Positions 1 through 7,739 of a DNA stretch of 64,000 nucleotides are shown piece by piece; positions within the stretch are counted from its first letter, which is position 1, and each line of letters opens with the position of its first letter. This DNA comes from Subtercola boreus (GTDB lineage: Bacteria; Actinomycetota; Actinomycetes; Actinomycetales; Microbacteriaceae), in the NCBI RefSeq assembly GCF_003399645.1, contig NZ_NBXD01000021.1:16383-80382 (forward strand), read 5' to 3'. Below the pieces are notes generated by a model. That model was given only the letters and a program-made list of their open reading frames with translations, searched no databases and was not told the origin of the DNA. The translations under genes were made by a program, and so were the position numbers.

Positions 1-544
1 TGGCGGCGAGGGAGGCGGCGACCGGCAGGAGGAACGGCCCGGCGCCCGCGACGACCACCCGTCGCCCGATCGCCACCCGCTCACCTTTCGCCAGAGCCTG
101 TGCGGCGCCCGCGGTGAAGACCCCGGGCAGATCCCACCCCGGAAAGGGCAGGGTTCGGTCGTAGGCACCGGTCGCGAGAATGAGGGCACCGGGCTCGAAG
201 ACGAGTTGCGGGCGGTCTTCGCCGTCGACCTCGCCGACGACGACGAACACCGCACCGGGGCGGCCCTCGCGGGTCTCGATCGCCCAGACGTAGGCCTGCC
301 GGATGATGGTGACCCCGGCGCTTCGTTCGAGCCACTCGCGAAGCGCGGTGAACGCCGACCAGCCATGGTGCAGCACCGCTTCGCGCTCGCTCGGGCGCTG
401 TGGGGGCAGGTGCCGCCAGTACTGTCCACCGAGCTCGTCGGAGCTGTCGAGCAGGGTCACGCTGGCGCCCCGGCGGCGGGCGGCGCGGGCGGCCGCGAGC
501 CCGGCCGGGCCCGCCCCGATGACCAGAACGTCAGGCACGGTCAT
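1..544 (-). CDS. FAD/NAD-dependent oxidoreductase, alpha subunit of a D-hydroxyproline/amino-acid dehydrogenase-like complex (C-terminus beyond window)
   Basis: The 181 codons seen begin MTVPDVLVIGAGPAGLAAA, a Rossmann GxGxxG motif (residues 8-19) of a pyridine-nucleotide-disulfide type flavoprotein. A second dinucleotide motif, VVVAGAGPF, lies near the cut end, and the ATGAYDRTLPFPGW stretch is typical of HcnB/OoxA/NoxA-type subunits. The stop lies outside the window. The start at 544 overlaps the 3' end of the 2Fe-2S gene by 14 bp, so the two are probably translationally coupled. Known relatives work with a small 2Fe-2S subunit and a DadA-like FAD subunit in oxidising D-hydroxyproline, opines or glycine. 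The substrate here is not shown by the sequence. Confidence 0.8.
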   Translation of the reverse strand, partial: MTVPDVLVIGAGPAGLAAARAARRRGASVTLLDSSDELGGQYWRHLPPQRPSEREAVLHHGWSAFTALREWLERSAGVTIIRQAYVWAIETREGRPGAVFVVVGEVDGEDRPQLVFEPGALILATGAYDRTLPFPGWDLPGVFTAGAAQALAKGERVAIGRRVVVAGAGPFLLPVAASLAA

Positions 545-890
545 CCGGCACCTCCTCGAACGGCGCCGCGCGCACCCGAACGGGCAGCTCGTCGTACTGC
601 GTCGTCACCACGTCGCCGTCGCGCGCCCGGCGCTGGCAGGCACGAACGTCGCGCGCACCGTTGACCTCGACGAGGCAGTCGAAGCAGACGCCGATGCCGC
701 AGAACACCCCGCGGGGCCGCGCGTTCTTCGACGTCGTGCGCCACGCCAGGATGCCCGAGCCGAGGATCACCCCCGCGATGCTCTGCCCGTCGACGCCCTC
801 GACGGTGCGGCCGTCGAGGGCGATGCGGATGCCGGGCACCTCCGCGGGCCGCACCGGGTCGTCGCACGGCGGAAGTCGAAAGGAGGTCAT
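531..890 (-). CDS. Small (2Fe-2S)-binding subunit of the dehydrogenase complex
   Basis: A protein of 119 aa with a ferredoxin-like fold. Four cysteines, C64, C69, C72 and C85, form C-x4-C-x2-C-x12-C and should bind one plant-type 2Fe-2S cluster. The family (Fer2_4) is the central small subunit of HcnABC/D-hydroxyproline dehydrogenase-like enzymes and passes electrons between the two flavin subunits. The start at 890 is chosen because AGGAG of the Shine-Dalgarno type lies within the early codons region and the stop of the upstream FAD gene is only 4 nt away; upstream in-frame codons would overlap that gene. A longer reading from 959 is possible but not supported. Confidence 0.82.
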   Translation of the reverse strand: MTSFRLPPCDDPVRPAEVPGIRIALDGRTVEGVDGQSIAGVILGSGILAWRTTSKNARPRGVFCGIGVCFDCLVEVNGARDVRACQRRARDGDVVTTQYDELPVRVRAAPFEEVPDDRA

Positions 891-894
891 CGCT

Positions 895-2076
895 CTAGGC
901 CACCAGCTGTTCGAGGTGAGGGGCGAGCGAGGCCCGCGACGGGGAGAACGGCAGAACATCGATCGCCGGGGCGACTCCGGTCAGGAGGTCGGCGAGTAGC
1001 GCGCCGGTCGCGACCGAGAGCCCGATGCCGGCACCCTCGTGACCGGTCGCGTGCCAGAGCCCCGGCAGCCGCGGATCGGGGCCGATGACCGGCAGATGGT
1101 CGGGCATGAACGGCCTGAAACCGCCGTAGCTGCGCATCACCGGGATGCCGGCGAGAAAGGGGAACAGTCGAAGCGCCTTCTGCGCGAGCTCCCGAAGCAC
1201 AGCCACGTCGAGCCGGGAGTCGAACCCCACCTGCTGGCGCGACGAGCCGATGAGCACTGTTCCGGCGGCCGTCGTCTCGACGACGCTCGAGGTCTGCAGG
1301 GCGGCCTCCCCCGAGCCGACGGCCCCGACGTAGTCGGCGTCATACACCTTGTGCAGGATGCGGTGCGGCATGCGCGACGTGACCAGCACCATCCCGCGCC
1401 GTGGTCTGACGGGCAGGTTCACTCCCAGGAGGGCAGCGACCTCACCCGACCAGGGTCCCGAGGCGACGATGACGGCATCGGCATACAGCGCGCGTTTCGT
1501 CGTGGTGACCCCGACCAGCGCTCCCTGCGGATTGCGGATGCCGGCCAGCACGGCCTCGTTCTCGGAGAACTGCGCCCCGCTGAGCATCGCCGACGCGATC
1601 AGCGCTTCGGTCATGATGACCGGCTGCACCTGGGCGTCCTCAGGGTAGTGCACGGCGGCGGTGATGTCGGGATTGAGATGAGGCTCGAGGCACCGGGCGT
1701 CGTTCGGCTGCACCGCATGGGCGATCACCCCCGCAGAGCGCTGCGCCGCCGCGAAGTCGAGCAGCGGCTGGGCACCCTCTGCGGTCGTCGCCACCACCAC
1801 TCCCCCCTTTCGCTCGAACTCGACAGACGGAAAGCCCGGGCCGAGCTCGTCGGCCAGTTCGGCGTCGACCCGCGGCCAGAGCGTGGAGGAGTACTGCGTC
1901 AGCCGCAGTTCGTCCCCCGGCCCCTTGTCGGAGAGCAGCAGGTTGCCCTCACCGGCCGAGGAGGTGCCTCCGACGTTCCGCCCGCGCTCGAGCACGGTCG
2001 TGGCGATGCCCCGGCGGGCGAGGCTCCGCGCGGTTGCGGCACCGATGATTCCGCCGCCGATCACGATGACCTTCAT
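895..2076 (-). CDS. FAD-dependent oxidoreductase, beta subunit (DadA/HcnC-like D-amino-acid dehydrogenase)
   Basis: A protein of 393 aa of the DAO family. It opens with the FAD-binding motif VIGGGIIGAATARSLARRG, carries the substrate-domain features SYGGFRPFMPDHLPVIG and ends with the typical GHEGAGIGLSVATGALLADL flavin contact. It is first in a three-gene minus-strand operon (beta, 2Fe-2S, alpha), with 4 nt to the next start. In characterised relatives this subunit oxidises D-hydroxyproline or an opine at FAD. The nearby proC-like gene suggests a cyclic imino acid product, which is an inference. Upstream lies a 110-bp spacer with a perfect palindrome that may control the operon. Confidence 0.8.
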   Translation of the reverse strand: MKVIVIGGGIIGAATARSLARRGIATTVLERGRNVGGTSSAGEGNLLLSDKGPGDELRLTQYSSTLWPRVDAELADELGPGFPSVEFERKGGVVVATTAEGAQPLLDFAAAQRSAGVIAHAVQPNDARCLEPHLNPDITAAVHYPEDAQVQPVIMTEALIASAMLSGAQFSENEAVLAGIRNPQGALVGVTTTKRALYADAVIVASGPWSGEVAALLGVNLPVRPRRGMVLVTSRMPHRILHKVYDADYVGAVGSGEAALQTSSVVETTAAGTVLIGSSRQQVGFDSRLDVAVLRELAQKALRLFPFLAGIPVMRSYGGFRPFMPDHLPVIGPDPRLPGLWHATGHEGAGIGLSVATGALLADLLTGVAPAIDVLPFSPSRASLAPHLEQLVA

Positions 2077-2100
2077 GCCGCCCTCTCCGTCCCGTGGTTC

Positions 2101-2114
2101 TGTAATATATTACA
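2101..2114. promoter_or_regulatory. Candidate operator of the GntR/FCD regulator
   Basis: TGTAATATATTACA is a perfect 14-bp palindrome, very AT-rich in a GC-rich genome. It lies 25 bp upstream of the beta-subunit start and 73 bp downstream of the proC stop. GntR-family (FadR/FCD) repressors typically bind short AT-rich palindromes of this kind. The regulator gene at 3029-3736 is the obvious candidate to bind it; this link is inferred from position. Confidence 0.6.
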
Positions 2115-2186
2115 CACCACCGACGGATCGGGCCCGCGCACGGTCATCCGGGTCGGACCATCCCGCCGTCGACATCGACCGGGGCG

Positions 2187-3032
2187 TCAGCTACCGGAGG
2201 CCAGCTCCCGGGAGCGGGCCACCGCGGCATCCGTCGCCTCGATGAACAACTGCTCGAGGCCGCCCTCCGAGAGCACGCGGATGGCTTGCTCGGTGGTCCC
2301 TTTCGGGCTGGTCACAAGGCGGCGGAGTTCCGCCGGGTCTTCGCCGGTGTGCTCCAGCAGCGCAGCGGCACCGATGAATGTGCCGTTCACGAGGGTCGCC
2401 GCCTGCGCGGGTGTGAAGCCCTTGTCGATCGCCGCCGCCGTGAGCTGCTCGACGAGGTAGAAGAAGTACGCGGGGCCGGATCCGGAGATCGAACTGACCG
2501 CGTCGATGTCGGCCTCGGGCACCGCGACGACCTCACCGACCAGCTCGAAGAGCGCCGTGACGAGCGCGAACTGCTCATCGCTGGCGCGCTCTCCCTTCGA
2601 GAGTCCGGTCACACCCTTGCCGATCGACGACGGCGTGTTGGGCATGGCGCGCACGACGGCGACCGAGGCCGGCAGGGCTCGCTCGTAGGCGTCGATCGTC
2701 ACTCCGGCCGCGAGGCTCACGACGACGGCATCGGCCGAGAGCGCCGGTGCGATCTCGCGCAACAGCTCGGTCACCATGGACGGCTTCACTCCGATGATGA
2801 CGAGGCGGGCATCCGTCACGGCGACGAGGTTCGCCCCGGGCGAGGTCTCGGTCGCGTCCACCCTGAGATTCGGATGCTCGGCGACCGTGCCGGCCCGCGA
2901 CAACGACCGCGTGGTGGCCCTGATGCCGCCCTCGACCGCGACGTCGGGGCGCAGCAGGCCCGCCAACACGGCCTGGCCCATGGAACCCGCACCGAGCAGG
3001 GCGGTCGCGGGGAATGTCTGAAGGGTGCTCAC
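2187..3032 (-). CDS. proC: Pyrroline-5-carboxylate reductase family protein
   Basis: A protein of 281 aa that reduces 1-pyrroline-5-carboxylate to proline with NAD(P)H. The N-terminal nucleotide-binding motif is LLGAGSMGQAVLAGLL, followed by VVRAMPNTP and the C-terminal signature SGSGPAYFFYLVEQL with a C-terminal TSPKGTTEQAI segment, so all family landmarks are present and the length is normal. I chose the GTG at 3032, which overlaps the TGA of the GntR gene in a 4-bp GTGA junction; a start at 3089 would add a tail unlike the family. Because it is coupled to a regulator and adjoins a dehydrogenase operon, it may act on imino acids from catabolism rather than only in proline synthesis. Confidence 0.9.
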   Translation of the reverse strand: MSTLQTFPATALLGAGSMGQAVLAGLLRPDVAVEGGIRATTRSLSRAGTVAEHPNLRVDATETSPGANLVAVTDARLVIIGVKPSMVTELLREIAPALSADAVVVSLAAGVTIDAYERALPASVAVVRAMPNTPSSIGKGVTGLSKGERASDEQFALVTALFELVGEVVAVPEADIDAVSSISGSGPAYFFYLVEQLTAAAIDKGFTPAQAATLVNGTFIGAAALLEHTGEDPAELRRLVTSPKGTTEQAIRVLSEGGLEQLFIEATDAAVARSRELASGS

Positions 3033-3736
3033 GGTCTGGTGCTCATCTCGTCGGGGGTCGGGTTCTGGTCTTCGGCACGGCCCGCCCACCAGCCGAGCAC
3101 GTGGCCGATGTGGGCGTGCATCAGCGCCCCGGCCGCGTCGGCGTTGCCGGTGACGAGCAGGTCGAGCAGCATGTGGTGTTCGTTCGCCGACTCCTCGAGC
3201 TCGCGGGTGTCCCTCAGTTCGGCGAGCCCGACCATGCGGGTCTGGCTGCGCAGCTCGGCCACCAGCTCGACGAGGCGGGGATTGCCGGTGAGGGCGATCA
3301 GCGCGAGATGAAAACGCGAATCGGCGGCGAGGTAGCCGGCGAAGTCGGCGGTGGCCGCCGACCGGATGATCTGCTCGGCCATCCCGCGGAACTCCGGCAG
3401 GCGGTCGGCCGGGAAGACCTCCGCCGCAATGCGGATCGCCGGAATCTCGAGCCAGCGGCGCACCTGCACGATCTCGCGCAGGTCGTCTTCACCGACGGTG
3501 GTGATACGAAAACCCTTGTTGCGCACGGACTCGACGAACCCGCGCTTCTCGAGGTCGAGCATCGCCTCGCGAACCGGCGTGGCAGAGACCCCGAACTGGC
3601 TCGCGAGGCCCGGAACCGAGACGACGGTGCCCGGAACGAGCTCACCGGAGATGATCGCCGTGGAGAGTGCCCGCTCGACCTCGGCCCGTAGGCTCGACGA
3701 CGGCGGGATGCTCTGAATCGGTGAGCTCGAGTTCAT
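3029..3736 (-). CDS. GntR family transcriptional regulator (FadR/FCD type)
   Basis: A protein of 235 aa. The N-terminal winged helix (about residues 16-80) has [14 protein letters not shown] and the recognition helix [23 protein letters not shown] region. The C-terminal all-helical FCD ligand-binding domain contains the metal- and acid-binding histidine/aspartate positions around [14 protein letters not shown] and HHMLLDLL. Such proteins are usually repressors released by a small organic acid. It is co-transcribed with the proC-like gene (4-bp overlap), and the 2101-2114 palindrome lies ahead of the dehydrogenase operon, so it probably controls imino or amino acid catabolism. Its own 162-bp upstream region is shared with the divergent GH13 gene and has no copy of that palindrome. 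Confidence 0.87.
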   Translation of the reverse strand: MNSSSPIQSIPPSSSLRAEVERALSTAIISGELVPGTVVSVPGLASQFGVSATPVREAMLDLEKRGFVESVRNKGFRITTVGEDDLREIVQVRRWLEIPAIRIAAEVFPADRLPEFRGMAEQIIRSAATADFAGYLAADSRFHLALIALTGNPRLVELVAELRSQTRMVGLAELRDTRELEESANEHHMLLDLLVTGNADAAGALMHAHIGHVLGWWAGRAEDQNPTPDEMSTRP

Positions 3737-3843
3737 CTCAGCATCATCTCGTCTCCGGCCGGTGTCGGAACGTGTGACACGCAGTCACGCCCGGGCGACG
3801 CGCGAGACCTCCGGCTGATTCCGCCGGCATCACGACGGGTATT

Positions 3844-3857
3844 CACGCATTTGCGTG
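3844..3857. promoter_or_regulatory. Inverted repeat in the GntR/GH13 divergent promoter region
   Basis: CACGCA-TT-TGCGTG, with 6-bp perfect arms, lies 42 bp before the GH13 start and 108 bp from the GntR start. It could be an operator for the GH13 gene. No adjacent regulator of matching type was seen, so the role is open. Confidence 0.35.
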
Positions 3858-3898
3858 GATTGCACAAAACGCCCTCCGGGAGGGGCAAAGATAGATGC

Positions 3899-6133
3899 AT
3901 GACCGAAGAAGAACCGACCGAACCTGCCGCCGAGATCACCTTCGACGGCGAGCTCTATCCCGCCCGGCCACCGAGGCTGCGGCCCCGGGCCAATCTGCGG
4001 GCCAGTCGCATCCAGCGGTCGTTCTCCGACCCGCGTTCGGCCGATGCTTCCAACGTCTCCTACGTCGAGTGGCTGATCCGCCAGTCGATGCTCCGCGATG
4101 CCCAGGTGCTCTCGCGGGGGCTCTCCGGTCAGCCGAGCATGTGGCGCAATCCCTATGCGAAACCGGATGCCCGGCGAGCCATCCGCACCGCCTCCGTCTG
4201 GTTCACGGCCTACCCCATCTCGCTGATCACCGAACCGGGCAAGTCTTACCTCGCCGCCCTGGGTGACGAGGGGCTCTGGGAGGCCTTCGAGACCATCGGC
4301 ATCTCGGCCGTGCACACCGGGCCGGTCAAGCGCGCGGGCGGCATCACGGGCTGGGGCCAGACGGCGAGCGTCGACGGCCACTTCGACCGCATCTCCACCC
4401 AGATCGACCCCGCCTTCGGTTCCGAAGACGAGTTCCGGGCGCTCTCCGACGTCGCCGACCACCACGGCGGCAGCGTCATCGACGACATCGTGCCCGGGCA
4501 CACGGGCAAGGGCGCCGACTTCCGCCTCGCCGAAATGGCCTACAAGGACTACCCGGGTATCTACCACATGGTCGAGATCCCCGAAGAGAACTGGAGCCTG
4601 CTGCCCGAGGTGCCCGCCGGGCGAGACTCGGTCAACCTGAACAAGGAGGCGGAGCACCAGCTCGCCGAGCAGGGCTTCATCATCGGCGAGCTGCAGCGCG
4701 TCATCTTCTACGCCCCGGGCCTCAAGGAGACCAACTGGAGCGCCACCGGCCCCGTGCTGGGCGTCGACGGCATCACCCGCCGCTGGGTGTACCTGCACTA
4801 CTTCAAGCAGGGCCAGCCCTCGATCAACTGGCTCGACCCGACGTTCGCCGGCATGCGCCTGGTGATCGGCGATGCACTGCACTCCCTCGGCGACCTCGGC
4901 TCGAGTGCGCTGCGACTCGACGCCAACGGCTTCCTCGGCGTGGAGAAGAGCGCCGGTGGGAGCCCGGCCTGGTCGGAGGGTCACCCGCTCTCCGAGGCGG
5001 CCAACCACCTCATCGCCGGCATGGTGCGCAAGGTCGGTGGCTTCAGCTTCCAGGAGCTCAACCTCACGATGGAGGACATCCGCGACACCGGCCGTGTCGG
5101 CGCCGACCTCTCGTACGACTTCATCAACCGGCCTGCCTACCAGCACGCGCTGGCGATGGGCGACACCGAGTTCTTGCGCCTGACGCTCCGCACCTCCCTC
5201 GAGACGGGTGTCGAGCCGGTCACGCTGGTGCACGCACTGCAGAACCACGACGAGCTCACCTACGAGCTGCTGCACTGGGAGACACTGCACCGCGCCGACC
5301 TGTACCCGTTCCGCGACGAGGAGATCACCGGCGGGCAGCTCGCCGAGACCGTGCGCGCCGACCTGGTGTCGAAGCTGACGGGCGAGGCGGCCGACTACAA
5401 CATGGTGTTCACCACGAACGGCATCGCCTGCACCACGGCATCGGTCATCGCCGCCACCCAGGGCCACACCACCCTCGCATCGATCACCGACGACGACGTG
5501 GAGAACATCCGCCTCGCCCATCTCTGCCTGGTGCGCTTCAACGCCTGGCAGCCCGGCGTGTTCGCTCTCTCCGCCTGGGATCTGCTCGGCATGCTGCCGG
5601 TGCCGGCAAGCGACGTGCGCGATCTGATCGCCGAGGGAGACACCCGCTGGATCGAGCGAGGCGCCCACGACCTGATGAACGTCTTCCCCGACGCCACCTC
5701 GTCGAGCTCGGGTATGCCTCGGGGCCGCTCGCTCTACGGCTCGCTGCCCGAGCAGCTGGTCGCGGAGAGCTCCTTCGCGCTGTCGGTGAAGCAGATCCTC
5801 GACCTGCGCTCCAGTTTCGGCCTCGACATCGCCAGCCAGGTCGACATCCCCGATGTCGCCCACCCGGGAATGCTGGTCATGGTGCATCGCCTCGATGAGG
5901 GTGACACCACCATCGAAGACCCCCGCATGCAGATCACCGTGCTCAACTTCACGGGCGAGGCCGTCGACGGCACCGTGCGCTCCCCCGCGCTCGTCGCCCG
6001 CCGCTCCGTCGTCGACGCGACCACCCGTGAGGAGATCGGCCGAGTGGATGATCTGCAGAGCTTCTCGGTGAGCCTCCCGCCCTACGGCGGGCTCTTCCTC
6101 GTCATCGAACCGGAGATCGAGCAGGCCGACTGA
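3899..6133 (+). CDS. Divergent GH13 alpha-amylase family protein, trehalose synthase/maltose glucosyltransferase-like
   Basis: A cytoplasmic-looking protein of 744 aa without signal peptide. A (beta/alpha)8 GH13 barrel is shown by the four conserved regions: DIVPGH (residues 196-201), LRLDAN with the nucleophile D341, FQEL with the acid/base E386, and NHDEL with H450/D451. A beta-sandwich domain follows at the C-terminus. The normally conserved Asn of region I (DxVxNH) is Gly here. In the family these enzymes transfer or hydrolyse alpha-glucosidic bonds; trehalose-maltose interconversion is one guess. The ATG at 3899 was chosen over an in-frame one at 3851 because GGGAGGGG lies just upstream and the earlier extension is not protein-like. 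Confidence 0.75.
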   Translation: MTEEEPTEPAAEITFDGELYPARPPRLRPRANLRASRIQRSFSDPRSADASNVSYVEWLIRQSMLRDAQVLSRGLSGQPSMWRNPYAKPDARRAIRTASVWFTAYPISLITEPGKSYLAALGDEGLWEAFETIGISAVHTGPVKRAGGITGWGQTASVDGHFDRISTQIDPAFGSEDEFRALSDVADHHGGSVIDDIVPGHTGKGADFRLAEMAYKDYPGIYHMVEIPEENWSLLPEVPAGRDSVNLNKEAEHQLAEQGFIIGELQRVIFYAPGLKETNWSATGPVLGVDGITRRWVYLHYFKQGQPSINWLDPTFAGMRLVIGDALHSLGDLGSSALRLDANGFLGVEKSAGGSPAWSEGHPLSEAANHLIAGMVRKVGGFSFQELNLTMEDIRDTGRVGADLSYDFINRPAYQHALAMGDTEFLRLTLRTSLETGVEPVTLVHALQNHDELTYELLHWETLHRADLYPFRDEEITGGQLAETVRADLVSKLTGEAADYNMVFTTNGIACTTASVIAATQGHTTLASITDDDVENIRLAHLCLVRFNAWQPGVFALSAWDLLGMLPVPASDVRDLIAEGDTRWIERGAHDLMNVFPDATSSSSGMPRGRSLYGSLPEQLVAESSFALSVKQILDLRSSFGLDIASQVDIPDVAHPGMLVMVHRLDEGDTTIEDPRMQITVLNFTGEAVDGTVRSPALVARRSVVDATTREEIGRVDDLQSFSVSLPPYGGLFLVIEPEIEQAD

Positions 6134-6170
6134 ACCACTCGGTCCGTGAGGGTAACCCGTGCTCGCACGC

Positions 6171-6320
6171 TCAGCGAGAGAGCAGCGCCGATGCCAATGC
6201 GAGAGCGCCGATCGTCGCAGCGAGCAACGCCCCGATCTGCAGGAACACCCAGCCCTCGCTTCGGAAGAAGGCGCCCTTTGTCGTGTCCGGAACATGCCCG
6301 GGAACGAGCTTCGTCGTCAT
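6171..6320 (-). CDS. Small single-pass membrane protein, 49 aa
   Basis: The 49-aa product starts MTTKLVPGHVPDT and has one hydrophobic helix (about residues 27-48) at the C-terminus. The ATG at 6320 is preceded by GTGAGGGG at Shine-Dalgarno distance. It lies alone, convergent with the GH13 gene and divergent from the secreted protein. I do not recognise the family. Small proteins of this type are common in Microbacteriaceae, but no function can be given. Confidence 0.55.
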   Translation of the reverse strand: MTTKLVPGHVPDTTKGAFFRSEGWVFLQIGALLAATIGALALASALLSR

Positions 6321-6520
6321 AACCGACCCCTCACCGGGCTGTGCCCTGTCGTGCGCCTGCGAGCGCTTCAGGGCTCCGTTACCCGGTGAAATCATCCTAG
6401 TGGCTAAATGTGCCCTGTTTGGGGGTAGTGTTACTGCTTCATCAGGGTGACACTCCGCCACTCGCCCACTTTGAGGATTGATGATTCTCTCTCACGCGTA
6501 ACCTGAACAGGGGTAACACC
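6321..6520. promoter_or_regulatory. Divergent intergenic region with the promoter and RBS of the secreted protein gene
   Basis: This 200-bp spacer is less GC-rich than its surroundings. The right half holds a TTGAGG hexamer near 6470 and ends with AACAGGGG just upstream of the ATG at 6521, a good Shine-Dalgarno. The left half holds GTGAGGGG for the 49-aa gene. No operator was seen. Confidence 0.35.
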
Positions 6521-7729
6521 ATGAAGAGTTCTCTCCCCGCTCCATCCTCCGAAGCGCACAGGCCCGTCTCGCGGCGCACCGTCCTGGCGACGGCGGCCGC
6601 CACCGTCTCGGCCGTCGCTGTTGCCCTGGCCACGCCCGGAACGGCCTTCGCCGCACCCGCGAAGGCCCGGGTCGTGCCCGCTGCGGCCGCCCTCGGCACC
6701 GTTCCGATCGTGGTGCACGGGCGTGACTTCACCCAGTCGAACTACTGCTGGTACCTGCCCGCCGTCACCGTCCTCCGGAACGTGTCGTACATCATCGACC
6801 CGATGACGTCGACGAAGGCCGCCCAGGTACCCATGCAGGGCGGCGGCTCGACGAACCCGTTCTCCCTGATGCGCCTGGGCCCGAACAACTCCCAGTCCGG
6901 CGTGCCGGTCCTGATTGACGGCCTGACCCTCACCGGCACCGTGCAGCCGAAGGCGGCCGCCAACCCGACGAAGTCGGGACACAACTACCACGGCCTGGTG
7001 GTGTACTGGGGCCGCGGTGCCCAGGTGCTCAACTCGACCTTCATCGCGGCAGCGTGGGGCGACTCCAACTCCCCGCCCGGCGAGACGTTCCAGATCATGG
7101 GCTACCGCGACACCGACACGCTCATCGCCCACGTCGAGGTCGACGGTCGCACGGCCGACGGCACGCGCGTCGGCGGGTCACCGATGGGGTTCAATGCCTC
7201 CACCCGGCCGGTCATCCAGGACTCCTACCTGCACCACTCGCTGGTGTCGTCGCTCACCTACTCCACCGCCGGGCCCACTCCGAGTGCCAGCAATGCAACC
7301 TCGAGCCCCATCACCCGTCGGGTGCGGATCGAGCACAACGCGAACACGAAGATGGCCAACGGCTACCGCTTCACCGGCATCAACCACGAGCACGTCATCG
7401 GCACCATCAAGCACTACCTCCCGAAGATCGCCATCGACTGGACCGAGTGGAACGCCTCGCACATGTTCTTCGGCAGCTGGCTGCCCTCGGCACAGGTGGC
7501 GATCGCGGTCGATCCCACAGAGATCAGCGGTGGGCACCCGAACAACATGGGCTGCCTGACGCTGCACATCCCCGCGGTGTTCAACGGTCGCCCCAACACC
7601 CAGCGCATCAGCGACGTGGCCGTCTGGACTTCTTCAGGGACACGCCTGCAGCCCTACCCGATCACGGGTAACGCGTCGAAGCCGCTGCCGGTCGACCGCA
7701 ACACGCACTACGTCGTCATCACGGCATAG
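6521..7729 (+). CDS. Tat-exported protein, probable right-handed beta-helix fold
   Basis: A protein of 402 aa. The N-terminus has a twin-arginine motif SRRTVLATAAA followed by a hydrophobic stretch and an ATPGTAFAAPA cleavage site near residue 46, so it is exported folded. The mature part is rich in Gly, Asn, Thr and short strands, for example VLIDGLTLTGTV and VLNSTF, a pattern seen in pectate-lyase-like parallel beta-helix proteins. No catalytic signature can be assigned. It is preceded by a good ribosome-binding site and stands alone between small divergent and convergent genes. It could be a carbohydrate-binding or polysaccharide-processing surface protein, which is only an inference. Confidence 0.65.
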   Translation: MKSSLPAPSSEAHRPVSRRTVLATAAATVSAVAVALATPGTAFAAPAKARVVPAAAALGTVPIVVHGRDFTQSNYCWYLPAVTVLRNVSYIIDPMTSTKAAQVPMQGGGSTNPFSLMRLGPNNSQSGVPVLIDGLTLTGTVQPKAAANPTKSGHNYHGLVVYWGRGAQVLNSTFIAAAWGDSNSPPGETFQIMGYRDTDTLIAHVEVDGRTADGTRVGGSPMGFNASTRPVIQDSYLHHSLVSSLTYSTAGPTPSASNATSSPITRRVRIEHNANTKMANGYRFTGINHEHVIGTIKHYLPKIAIDWTEWNASHMFFGSWLPSAQVAIAVDPTEISGGHPNNMGCLTLHIPAVFNGRPNTQRISDVAVWTSSGTRLQPYPITGNASKPLPVDRNTHYVVITA

Positions 7730-7739
7730 AACGCGCACC

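Noticed and set aside
3030..3089. An ATG start for proC 19 codons upstream
   Set aside because: It would overlap gntR by 60 bp and add a basic tail absent in the family; the GTG in the GTGA junction is better.
3830..6295. An 821-codon minus-strand frame opposite the GH13 gene
   Set aside because: The GH13 motifs are unmistakable on the plus strand, and the antisense product has shadow-frame composition.
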